From Streptomyces sp. DG2A-72 (GTDB lineage Bacteria > Actinomycetota > Actinomycetes > Streptomycetales > Streptomycetaceae), in assembly GCF_030499575.1 (NCBI RefSeq), contig NZ_JASTLC010000001.1, positions 3,186,001 through 3,250,000 on the forward strand: a stretch of DNA of 64,000 nt. The letters run 5' to 3'. Below the pieces are notes generated by a model. It did no database searches. It was not told where the DNA came from and saw nothing but the letters and a program-made list of their open reading frames with translations. Below, in pieces: positions 25,356 to 33,608 of this stretch (position 1 is its first letter; every line of letters starts with the position of its first letter). A program made the position numbers and the translations under genes.

Positions 25356-26270
25356 GTGATCGAAGTCAACGAACTGACCAAGAGATACGGCGACACGACC
25401 GCCGTCCGCGATCTGTCCTTCACCGTCCGTCCCGGCCACGTCACCGGCTTCCTCGGTCCGAACGGCGCGGGCAAGACCACGACCCTGCGGATGCTGCTGG
25501 GTCTCGTCGAGCCGAGCGGCGGCACCGCCACCGTCGACGGCCACGCCTTCCGCCGCCACCGCCATGGACTGCGGCACGTCGGCGCGCTCCTGGACGCCGG
25601 TGATGTGCACGGCGGGCGGAGTGCGCGGGCGCATCTGGGGGCGCTGGCCCGGAGCAATCGCATCCCCGCGCGCCGGGTGGACGAGGTGCTGGCGGAGGTG
25701 GGGATCGGTGATGCCGCCGCCCGGCGCCGGGTCGGCGGGTTCTCGCTCGGCATGAAGCAGCGGCTCGGCATCGCGACCGCGCTGCTGGGCGAGCCGCCGG
25801 TGCTGGTCTTCGACGAACCGCTCAACGGACTTGACCCGGAAGGGGTGTTGTGGGTGCGGGGACTGTTCCGGAAGCTGGCGGCCGAGGGGCGTACGGTCTT
25901 CGTCTCCAGCCACCTCATGTCCGAGATGGAGCACACCGCCGACGAGCTGATCGTCATCGGGCGGGGCGAGCTGATCGCCGCCGAGAGCCTCGCCGAGTTC
26001 GCCGCGCGGGGTACGGCGCCGACGGTGACCGTACGGTCCCCGGACGCGCGGGCGCTGGCCGACGTACTGGCGTCTCAGGGCGCGGCGGTGGCCGCGTACG
26101 ACGAGGAGACGCTCCAGGTGGCGGGGCTCAGCACCGAGCGGATCGGCGAGCTCGCCTTCGAACACCGTTTCCTGATCCGCGAGTTGACCACACGCACCGC
26201 CTCCCTGGAGGCGGCCTTCATGGAACTGACCGCCGACAGCGTCGAGTACACCGCCGGAGACCAACGATGA
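25356..26270 (+). CDS. ABC transporter ATP-binding protein (export type)
   Basis: A 304-aa ATPase of the DrrA/NatA-like group. Walker A is GPNGAGKTTT, signature FSLGMKQRLG, Walker B VLVFDEPLNGLDPEG, and the C-terminal extension (TVTVRSPDARALADVL and onward) is typical of drug or lantibiotic-immunity exporters. GTG at 25356 was chosen because MIEVNELTKRYGD is the usual N-terminus. The stop overlaps the permease start (ATGA). Export substrate unknown. The divergent two-component system may regulate it. Confidence 0.92.
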   Translation: MIEVNELTKRYGDTTAVRDLSFTVRPGHVTGFLGPNGAGKTTTLRMLLGLVEPSGGTATVDGHAFRRHRHGLRHVGALLDAGDVHGGRSARAHLGALARSNRIPARRVDEVLAEVGIGDAAARRRVGGFSLGMKQRLGIATALLGEPPVLVFDEPLNGLDPEGVLWVRGLFRKLAAEGRTVFVSSHLMSEMEHTADELIVIGRGELIAAESLAEFAARGTAPTVTVRSPDARALADVLASQGAAVAAYDEETLQVAGLSTERIGELAFEHRFLIRELTTRTASLEAAFMELTADSVEYTAGDQR

Positions 26271-27085
26271 CGGACGCCCGCTTCACCGACCTCCTGGCCG
26301 CCGAATGGCTCAAGCTCCGCTCCCTGCGCTCCACTTACTGGGCACTCGGCATCGGCGCACTGTCCGTCGTCGGCTTCAACGCGAACGCTGCCCGGAACCA
26401 CTACGCCAACTACCCCTACATGCCCGCGGACATGAAGGCGGGCTACGTGGAGTGGGCGCTGCGGGACGCGTTCACCGCCGCTGCCGCGCTGATCCTGATC
26501 CTGGTGTGCGCGAGCGTCGGCGCGCTCACGATCGTCGGCGAGTACGCGACCGGACTGATCCGTACGACGTTCGCGGCCGTTCCGGACCGGCGGGCGCTGA
26601 TGGCGGCGAAGGTGACGGTGGTGGCGGGGGTCATGACCGGCTACGGGGCCGTGGTCGTCGGCACGTCGTACGCCACCACGCAGGGCATCCTCTCCGGCCG
26701 CGGCGCGGACGTCCCGGTCACCCACGAGGGCGTGCTGTCACTGCTGCTGGCCTCCGCCCTGCTCGCCGCCGTCTCCGCACTGGTCGGCATGGGGCTGGGC
26801 GCGGTGATCCGGCACGGGGCCACGACGACGGGCGCCATCACCGTCGTACTGCTGCTCCTGCCGACCTTCATCACCGACCGCTACGCCTGGACGGCGGCCG
26901 TCCGCAACGCGCTGCCCGTCAACGCCTGGTCCCGGCTGGTCGATGTGACGTACGGCGAGTCGGCGGTCCGGATCTATCCGCCGCACTATCCGACGACGGT
27001 GACGGGCAGCTGGGTGGTGTTCGCGGCGTGGGCGGCGGTGGCGGCCGTGATGGCGGTGGTGGTCGTGGACCGGCGGGATGTGTGA
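26267..27085 (+). CDS. ABC transporter permease (ABC-2 type)
   Basis: A 272-aa membrane protein with about six helices. The N-terminus DLLAAEWLKLRSLRSTYWALG and the YATGLIRTTFAAVPDRRALMAAK segment are characteristic of ABC-2 permeases paired with NatA/DrrA-type ATPases. It is translationally coupled to the ATPase and completes a two-gene exporter. No terminator is obvious behind it. Confidence 0.9.
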   Translation: MTDARFTDLLAAEWLKLRSLRSTYWALGIGALSVVGFNANAARNHYANYPYMPADMKAGYVEWALRDAFTAAAALILILVCASVGALTIVGEYATGLIRTTFAAVPDRRALMAAKVTVVAGVMTGYGAVVVGTSYATTQGILSGRGADVPVTHEGVLSLLLASALLAAVSALVGMGLGAVIRHGATTTGAITVVLLLLPTFITDRYAWTAAVRNALPVNAWSRLVDVTYGESAVRIYPPHYPTTVTGSWVVFAAWAAVAAVMAVVVVDRRDV

Positions 27086-27185
27086 GTCGGGGGTGACCCT
27101 GACGGCGGCACTGGGGTAAACCCCCGTGGGAAGTGGGTTGTTGCCCGGATGTGAGGGATGGGCCGGCTCCGCGAGGCTCATACCC

Positions 27186-28673
27186 ATGAAGCCGATGACC
27201 AAGAGCCTCGCCCTGATCGCCGCCGCCTCCGGAATCGTGTTCGGTGTCGTGACGCCTCTCACCGCGTCCGCCACGAGCGGTCCCACGTCAACGCCGCTGA
27301 AGTGGACGAAGTGCGAGGGCAAAGGCCTCGATCCACGACAGCGGTGCGCGACGGTCGAGGTGCCGATGGACTACGCCGACCCGGACGGGCCGACGGTCGA
27401 CGTCGCCGTCTCCCGTATCCCGAGCGAGAACCCGTCCGCCCGTCGGGGCGCCTTACTGCTGATCCCCGGCGGACCCGGCGGCACCAGCCTGAACGACCCG
27501 TCGGGCAAGGGCCAGAGGCTGCCGAAGAAGGTGCGCGACGCCTACGACCTGATCGGGTTCGCCCCGCGCGGGCTGGCCCCGTCCACCTCCGTCGACTGCG
27601 GCCTCGAACGCCGCGACCTCGCTCTCACGGCGACCCGGCCCTGGCCCGCTCCCGACGGCTCCATCACGGAGAACCTGGTCACCGCGAAGCGCATGGCGGA
27701 CGCCTGCGCCCGCAACGGCGGCGAGCTGATCCAGCACCTCAGCTCCGTCAACGAGGCCCGCGACCTCGACCGCATCCGGGCCGCGCTCGGCGAGCGGAAG
27801 GTCTCCGCGTGGGGTGTCTCGTACGGCACGTATGTCGGCTCGATCTACAACGAGCTGTTCCCGCACCGCACCGACCGCATCGTGCTGGACAGCAACGACA
27901 ACCCCGACCCCGTCAAGGTCCAGCGCGCCTGGCTGGCCGGGCACGAGCAGGGCGTCGAGGACGCGTTCCCGGTGTTCGCCAAGTGGGCGTCCGCACCCGG
28001 CAATCCGGACCGCGTCGCCGAGACCCCGGCCGAGGTTCGCGCCGGCTTCCTGAGCCTGGCCGCCCGCCTCGACCGCGAACCGATCCCCTGGACCGGCTCC
28101 AACCCGCCGGTGCTCAACGGCAACGTGCTGCGCCAGGCCATGCTGAACGACCTGGACGACCCGGACGACTTCCAGGGCCTGGCCCAGCTGATCCTTGCCG
28201 CCCGGAAGGGGACGGTGCCGCCCGCGCCGCCGTCCCCGCCCGATGAGGTGCTGCAGAACGTCACCGCGGTCGGCGCCGGGACCATATGCAACGACGCCGA
28301 CTGGCCCGAGTCCGCCGCCGCGTACGAGAAGGACGTCGCGAAGAGCAGGGCCGAGTTCCCGCTGACCGCGGGCATGCCCCGCAACGCGATGCTCTGCGCC
28401 GCCTGGCCGAACGAGCCGCGCGAGGCGCCGGTACGCATCACCGACCGCGGCCCGTCCAACGTCCTCCTCGTCCAGAACGAACGCGACCCGGTCACCCCGC
28501 TCACCGGCGCCCTCAAGCTGCGTGCCGCCCTCGGCAAGCGCGCGGTCATGGTCGTCAACGACGCGACGGGACATGACGCGTACCTGGACAACGGCACGGC
28601 GTGCGGCGACGACATGGTCTCCCGGTTCCTGGCGACCGGGGAGCGACCGAGGCAGGACACGTACTGCGACTAA
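27186..28673 (+). CDS. Secreted alpha/beta hydrolase, tripeptidyl aminopeptidase-like
   Basis: A 495-aa exported serine hydrolase of the Streptomyces SlpD/SlpE (TAP) family, which releases short peptides from protein N-termini. A Sec signal peptide ends near TASATSG. The oxyanion segment LLLIPGGPGGTS, nucleophile elbow GVSYGTYVG, catalytic Asp in NERDPVTPL and His in ATGHDAYL are all visible, with the family's C-terminal TAP-like domain around them. ATG at 27186 begins the signal peptide; an in-frame start at 27126 adds 20 residues without reason. It converges on the gene at 28745. Confidence 0.88.
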   Translation: MKPMTKSLALIAAASGIVFGVVTPLTASATSGPTSTPLKWTKCEGKGLDPRQRCATVEVPMDYADPDGPTVDVAVSRIPSENPSARRGALLLIPGGPGGTSLNDPSGKGQRLPKKVRDAYDLIGFAPRGLAPSTSVDCGLERRDLALTATRPWPAPDGSITENLVTAKRMADACARNGGELIQHLSSVNEARDLDRIRAALGERKVSAWGVSYGTYVGSIYNELFPHRTDRIVLDSNDNPDPVKVQRAWLAGHEQGVEDAFPVFAKWASAPGNPDRVAETPAEVRAGFLSLAARLDREPIPWTGSNPPVLNGNVLRQAMLNDLDDPDDFQGLAQLILAARKGTVPPAPPSPPDEVLQNVTAVGAGTICNDADWPESAAAYEKDVAKSRAEFPLTAGMPRNAMLCAAWPNEPREAPVRITDRGPSNVLLVQNERDPVTPLTGALKLRAALGKRAVMVVNDATGHDAYLDNGTACGDDMVSRFLATGERPRQDTYCD

Positions 28674-28684
28674 GCGACGGTCCA

Positions 28685-28708
28685 CCCGCGCCCCCGAAGG
28701 GGCGCGGG
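28685..28708. terminator. Bidirectional hairpin between convergent genes
   Basis: CCCGCGCCCC (28685-28694) pairs with GGGGCGCGGG (28699-28708) around a four-base loop. It is the core of the same dispersed repeat family as at 23251. Confidence 0.65.
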
Positions 28709-28744
28709 GAACTGCGCGACCAGCCACGACGGCGCCGCACACGC

Positions 28745-29878
28745 TCACGACCTGTCCCGGCACCCCCAGCGGCGCGCCACCGCGTGGAACGCCTCCTTCG
28801 GCTCCCAGTGCCAGTCCGAGTCCGGGTCGCCCGGGCGGTCCTTGATCGGCTTCGTGATGGCGTAGCTCGCCAGGTCGAGGTCGTAGCGAGGATCGTCCGG
28901 GCGGTGCTCGGCGTCCGCGGTGACGAACTCGAAGGCCATGGCGGCGTACAGCCCCATCGACTCGAAGACGTCCAGCAGCTCGACCAGGTAGTCGGCCTGG
29001 GTGCGCTCGCTGCGGACCGGGTTGCCCTTGATCTCCGGCGGGGTCTTGTCGTAGTCGACGATGTTCCAGCCCATACCGCCCGCTTCGGGGGCGCCGACGA
29101 ACGTGCACGTCCCGAACTCGGTGATGGCGAGGGGCTTGCCCCAGCGGAGGTAGCGCTTCAACTCCCGTACGTAGTCGGCGCGGTCGGGGTGGGACGAGTA
29201 GTAGTCGATGCCGACGACGTCGAACAGGTTCCAGTCGACCTTGTCGTTCTGCGCGGCGGCATAGGACAGGCGGCCTCGGAAGACGGAGCGGCCGACCGCG
29301 GCGGCCTTGGCGGTGAAGGCATCGAGGCGGCGCTGCATCTTCGCCCAGTCGACGGTGCCGTTCAGGAGGTTCTCGATGCGCTCCAGGACTGTCTCTCCGG
29401 GCACGATCCCCGGCACGAACAGCCAGAACTCGCACCCCACGCTGAAGTCGACACTCGCGCCCTGCCGGCGCAGCCGCTCCGCGTGCCGCCCGGTCTCCGC
29501 GATGTGGTCGAGGATGTCCCGCTCGGGGGCGTCGCCGAGGGTGGGCTGCAGCCAGAGGTGCAGTCCGGCTTCGGCGGCCTCGGTGGCGGTGGTGTTGAGG
29601 CGTTCGACGCCGTCGCCGGTGACATCGACGGTGTCGGCGTGCAGGTCGTCGCGGATGACGCGGATGTCCCTGCGCATGCGGGCGGCGCTGAAGGCCGTAC
29701 CGGGCGTCTCCCCCGCGCCGACGGTGTAGACGACACCCCGGTGCCGCAGCCCGCGGCGTCCCGTCGTCGCCTCCGTCGCCCGTGCACCGGTGGCCGGCAG
29801 CACCGCCCCCGCGACGCCGGCGGCCACGGCCCCGGCCAGGAACCGCGCCCTGCTGATCCCGTTCTTGGTGTTCTCCAT
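28745..29878 (-). CDS. Secreted TIM-barrel glycosidase-like protein
   Basis: A 377-aa exported protein, with a signal peptide starting at ATG 29878. The n-region SRARFLAG resembles a Tat motif with one Arg of the pair replaced (R-A-R-F-L), so the export route is uncertain. The rest reads as a (beta/alpha)8 barrel: GVVYTVGAGETPGTAF, a candidate acid/base Glu in VGCEFWLFVPG, VVGIDYYSSHPDR, and a candidate nucleophile Glu in KPLAITEFGTCTF. Homologues are sometimes labelled abortive infection protein, but nothing in the sequence supports phage defence. Substrate unknown. Confidence 0.7.
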   Translation of the reverse strand: MENTKNGISRARFLAGAVAAGVAGAVLPATGARATEATTGRRGLRHRGVVYTVGAGETPGTAFSAARMRRDIRVIRDDLHADTVDVTGDGVERLNTTATEAAEAGLHLWLQPTLGDAPERDILDHIAETGRHAERLRRQGASVDFSVGCEFWLFVPGIVPGETVLERIENLLNGTVDWAKMQRRLDAFTAKAAAVGRSVFRGRLSYAAAQNDKVDWNLFDVVGIDYYSSHPDRADYVRELKRYLRWGKPLAITEFGTCTFVGAPEAGGMGWNIVDYDKTPPEIKGNPVRSERTQADYLVELLDVFESMGLYAAMAFEFVTADAEHRPDDPRYDLDLASYAITKPIKDRPGDPDSDWHWEPKEAFHAVARRWGCRDRS

Positions 29879-30040
29879 GCCCTCACTGTGGCGAGCGGGG
29901 GCCCGCCGGGCTGTCGACCGAAGGTCTATGACTCGGCAACCAAGGTATGAGGTCCTGCGTCGATCACATCCAGACGCTTCCGTGGCACGAACACTGTCCA
30001 CGGGGGCGCCGCACAGGGGACGGCGCCCCCGCCGCCCGGC

Positions 30041-30751
30041 TCACCTCGCCCGGGTGGGCCCGATCGGGGCCGCCGTTCGCGCCTCGATCCCGCGGAAGTG
30101 GACGGCCATCGCGCGCTGCGCGCCCTCGACGTCGTGGGCGCGCAGGGCAGTGACGATGTCGCGGTGGCGGCTGACAGTGAGTTCCGGCGCGGGCTCGTTG
30201 GGGCGGCCGAGCGCGCCGGCCACCCGGCGGAAGACGGTCCAGAAGGCGCCGAGCAGCTGCGGCACGAGCGCGTTGCCGAGCGAGGCGTAGAGCAACTCGT
30301 GGAACTCCCGGTCGAGTTCCGCGAAGGGCGTACCGGCCCGGCCCGCGGCCTCCATACGGTCCACCACTGACTCCAGGCGGTCCAGGTCGGCCTCGGTGAG
30401 CAGCGGCGCCACCCGCCGGATCAGCCCCTCCTCCAGCACTTCGCGGACCTGGAGGATATCGGCGAGCGCGTCGGCGTCGCCCTCGTGCCGGGCCAGCGTG
30501 CGGAAGGTCAGCCCGTCGATCAGCGGGGTCAGCGAGGCCTGCCCGACGTAGGTGCCGAAGCCGTGCCGGATCTCCACGATGTCGAGCGCCTGGAGCGCCT
30601 TGAGGGCTTCGCGGACGGAGTTGCGGCTGACGCCGAGGTCGGCCATCAGCTCGGTCTCGGTGGGCAGCGGCGCACCGACCCGGAGCTTGCGGTCGAGGAT
30701 CAGCTGTACGACCTCGCGCTGTATCCGGCTGTTCCTGGGCTCCGAGGACAT
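30041..30751 (-). CDS. GntR-family regulator, FadR subfamily
   Basis: A 236-aa repressor-type regulator with an N-terminal winged helix (QREVVQLILDRKLRVGAPLPTE, LGVSRNSVREALKALQALDIVEI, GFGTYVG) and an FCD effector domain (LQVREVLEEGLIRRVAP, FHELLYASLGN, SRHRDIVTALRAHD, including His residues that can bind metal). ATG at 30751 precedes MSSEPRNSR. It is divergent from the peptide-type ABC transporter operon with a 244-bp gap, and most likely controls it in response to a small acid or sugar acid handled by the DapA-like lyase of that operon. Confidence 0.9.
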   Translation of the reverse strand: MSSEPRNSRIQREVVQLILDRKLRVGAPLPTETELMADLGVSRNSVREALKALQALDIVEIRHGFGTYVGQASLTPLIDGLTFRTLARHEGDADALADILQVREVLEEGLIRRVAPLLTEADLDRLESVVDRMEAAGRAGTPFAELDREFHELLYASLGNALVPQLLGAFWTVFRRVAGALGRPNEPAPELTVSRHRDIVTALRAHDVEGAQRAMAVHFRGIEARTAAPIGPTRAR

Positions 30752-30836
30752 GCGCCGCATCGTACGCGCCCGGGACGTCCCACGTCCCACGTCTGACCGA
30801 TGACGGTTCGTCAACATCGGTATACCGCAGCGCCAT

Positions 30837-30847
30837 TGGTCCGACCT
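30837..30847. promoter_or_regulatory. Candidate GntR (FadR-type) operator
   Basis: TGGTCCGACCT fits the FadR-type half-site pattern TGGT-N3-ACCA with one mismatch. It lies between the divergent regulator and transporter genes. This is a pattern match by eye. Confidence 0.35.
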
Positions 30848-30995
30848 CTGGCAGATACGCCATTCGTGTGCGTTCCCTTGACCGCCCTCACAGCCCCTCC
30901 TATGGTCGCGCTGACTGCAGGACGTAGGACGTCGTATCTCTTCATATCTTCCGCCCGTCCTCTCGTATCCCCACCCTCATCTCGCTGGAGGAACC

Positions 30996-32621
30996 GTGCG
31001 CGACGTGACCGACGACGTGCCGGCGCTGCATCGCCGGACGTTCCTGAAGTACACCGGCGCGCTGGGAGCGTCCGCCGCCGTCACCGCGTCGCTGTCGGCC
31101 TGTTCGTCGGGCCCGGAGTCGACCAATGACACCGGCGGCAGCGGCAGGAACCGCACTCTGACCGCGGTCATCGGCTACGGCAACGACGGCAGCTGGGATC
31201 CCACGCAGACGGCGTCGGCGTTCTGCATGGCCGCCAACAACCATATCTACGAGGGGCTGCTCGACACCGACCCGATCTCCCGCGAGCCGTACGCGGCGCT
31301 CGCCACGCAGGTGCCGGGCGACCCGAACAGCACGTCCTGGAAGTTCACGCTGCGGGCGGGCGCCACCTTCCACGACGGCAAGCCGGTCACCGCCGACGAC
31401 GTGGTGTTCGTCTTCGACCGGATCCTCGACCCGAAGACGCAGACCCTGGCCAAGGGGTTCTTCGCGAGCTGGCTGAAGGAAGTCCGCAAGATCGACGCGC
31501 AGAACGTCGAGCTGGTGCTCAAGTTCCCCTTCCCGGAAGGGGTTTCGCGGCTCACCCTCGCCAAGATCATGCCGAAGCACGTGTTCTCGCAGCCGGGTGC
31601 CTTCGACGACGCGATCAAGGGCAAGGCGATCGGCTCGGGGCCGTACCGGCAGACCGCGCACCACCCGAAGTCCAACACCACCTTCGAGGCGTACGCCGAC
31701 TACAACGGCCCGCGCAAGGCCGCCTTCCAGAAGATGAACTGGCTGACGATCGTGGACGCCGCCCCGCGCGTCGCCCGGATCTCCGGCGCCAGCGCGGGCG
31801 CGCAGATCGCCGACAACATCCCGTACGCCAATATCGGCCGGCTCAAGAGCGGCGGGCTCACGGTCGCGGGCGGGGCCGGGATGAACAACCTGTTCCTGAT
31901 GTTCAACACCAAGCACAAGCCCTTCGACGACGTGCGCGTGAGGCAGGCGCTGCACTACGCCATCGACACCGAGAAGATGGTCGAGGTCGCGCTGAAGGGA
32001 CACGGCAAGCCGTCGTCGTCCTTCCTCAACGAGGGCAACCCCGGCTACCGGCGCGCGAAGACGGTCTACGACTACGACCCCGAGAAGGCGAAGGCGCTGC
32101 TGAAGCAGGCCGGGGTCCGCGGGCTGACGATCGACATCCTTGCGGTGAACGTGAGTTGGATCGTCGACTGTCTGCCGACCATCAAGGCGTCCTGGGACGC
32201 GATCGGCGTGAAGACGACGCTGTCGCCGCAGGAGACCACGGCCGTCTTCACCAAGATGGACCAGAAGCAGGACTACCAGGTCGTCGCCGCCGCCTCGAAC
32301 CCCAACCAGTTCGGCCTCGACGCCGACCTGATCATGCACTACAACTACGGGCCCACCAACCTGTGGATGGGGTACACGCGCTGGGCGGACAACGCCGTCG
32401 CCAAGAAGCTCTTCAAGGACATGGACGCGGCGACCCGGGAGCCGGACGCGGACAAGAAGAAGACGATGATCCAGGACTACATCGACGTCGTCGCCGAACA
32501 GGCCGTGCTCTACCCGGTCGTCCACAACGAGCTGATGACCGCCTGGGACCCCACCGAACTCGCCGGGATAAGGGCACAGCCGTACCCCGGAATCAACCTG
32601 CTCCAAGCCAAGTGGGTCTAG
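30996..32621 (+). CDS. ABC transporter substrate-binding lipoprotein, family 5
   Basis: A 541-aa extracytoplasmic binding protein of the dipeptide/oligopeptide/nickel class. The leader has a twin-arginine motif (HRRTFLKYTG) and a lipobox LSAC, so it is probably a Tat-exported lipoprotein. Family 5 landmarks include WKFTLRAGATFHDGKPVTADDVVFVFDRI, IGSGPYR, VRQALHYAIDTEKMV and the C-terminal AYDP-like end. Start is GTG at 30996 after GGAGGAACC. It leads a five-gene operon. The family also carries non-peptide ligands, including sialic acid, so the substrate is open. Confidence 0.9.
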   Translation: MRDVTDDVPALHRRTFLKYTGALGASAAVTASLSACSSGPESTNDTGGSGRNRTLTAVIGYGNDGSWDPTQTASAFCMAANNHIYEGLLDTDPISREPYAALATQVPGDPNSTSWKFTLRAGATFHDGKPVTADDVVFVFDRILDPKTQTLAKGFFASWLKEVRKIDAQNVELVLKFPFPEGVSRLTLAKIMPKHVFSQPGAFDDAIKGKAIGSGPYRQTAHHPKSNTTFEAYADYNGPRKAAFQKMNWLTIVDAAPRVARISGASAGAQIADNIPYANIGRLKSGGLTVAGGAGMNNLFLMFNTKHKPFDDVRVRQALHYAIDTEKMVEVALKGHGKPSSSFLNEGNPGYRRAKTVYDYDPEKAKALLKQAGVRGLTIDILAVNVSWIVDCLPTIKASWDAIGVKTTLSPQETTAVFTKMDQKQDYQVVAAASNPNQFGLDADLIMHYNYGPTNLWMGYTRWADNAVAKKLFKDMDAATREPDADKKKTMIQDYIDVVAEQAVLYPVVHNELMTAWDPTELAGIRAQPYPGINLLQAKWV

Positions 32622-32648
32622 CCACCGAAGTCGTACGGGAGTTGGTCC

Positions 32649-33608
32649 GTGGTCGCCATCGCCAGGATCCTGGCCCGCCGTGTCGCCCTGCTCGTGCCGC
32701 TGATGCTCGGCATCGTGCTGTTCGTGTTCCTGGTGATGCGGTTCTCGGACGTCGACCCGGCGTCCGCGTTCTTCCAGGGCGCCAATCCGACGCCCGAGCA
32801 ACTGCGCGAGTTCCGTGAGGAGAACGGTCTGCTCGATCCGCTCCCGGTGCGCTACGTCGACTTCGTGGGCGCCCTGCTCCACGGTGACATGGGCATCAGC
32901 GCACTGACCCGGGCGCCGGTGATCGACCAGGTCACGACCGCGCTGCCGCTGACGCTCCAGCTCACCTTCCTGGGCCTGGGCATCGCGGTGGTGCTGTCGC
33001 TGATCGGCGGGGTGACCGCGGCGATCTACCGGGACCGGCTGCCGGACCAGATCATCCGGGTCGTGTCGCTGACCGGCGTCGCGGCGCCCGGCTTCTGGCT
33101 GGCGCTGCTGATGATCCAGTACCTGGCGGTCGACCTGGGCTGGTTCCCGACCGGCGGCTACATCAACCCGGCGGACTCCTTCACGGGCTGGCTGAAGACG
33201 ATGACGCTCCCGGCGCTCGCGCTGTCCCTGCCGGTGGCGGCCCAACTCACCCGTATCGTCAGGACATCCGTCGTCGAGGAGCTGGACAAGGACTACGTCC
33301 GCACAGCGATCGGCAGCGGACTGCCGCCGCGGGTGGTGGTCGGCCGGAACGTCCTCCGCAACGCGCTGATCAATCCGCTCACCGTGCTCGGCCTGCGCGT
33401 CGGCTATCTGCTCGGCGGCGCCGTGGTCATCGAGACGATCTTCTCGCTGCCCGGCATGGGCAAGCTGATGATCGACGCGGTGAAGAACGGCGACCCGGCC
33501 GTCGTCCAGGGCGTCGTCCTGACGACCGCGACCGGCTTCGTCGTCATCAACCTCGTGATCGACATCCTCTACCTGCTGGTCAACCCGCGACTGAGGGAAG
33601 CCTCCTGA
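32649..33608 (+). CDS. ABC transporter permease, DppB type
   Basis: A 319-aa inner-membrane permease with about six helices. The N-terminal ILARRVALLVPLMLGIVLFVFLVMR and the conserved RTAIGSGLPPRVVVGRNVLRNALINPLTVLGL loop identify the DppB/OppB family. It starts with GTG at 32649. The stop shares one base with the next gene's start. Confidence 0.93.
   Translation: MVAIARILARRVALLVPLMLGIVLFVFLVMRFSDVDPASAFFQGANPTPEQLREFREENGLLDPLPVRYVDFVGALLHGDMGISALTRAPVIDQVTTALPLTLQLTFLGLGIAVVLSLIGGVTAAIYRDRLPDQIIRVVSLTGVAAPGFWLALLMIQYLAVDLGWFPTGGYINPADSFTGWLKTMTLPALALSLPVAAQLTRIVRTSVVEELDKDYVRTAIGSGLPPRVVVGRNVLRNALINPLTVLGLRVGYLLGGAVVIETIFSLPGMGKLMIDAVKNGDPAVVQGVVLTTATGFVVINLVIDILYLLVNPRLREAS

Noticed and set aside
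28745..29878. Abortive phage infection protein
   Set aside because: Homologues sometimes carry that name, but the product is a signal-peptide-bearing TIM-barrel protein with glycosidase-like acidic residues and no link to defence genes.
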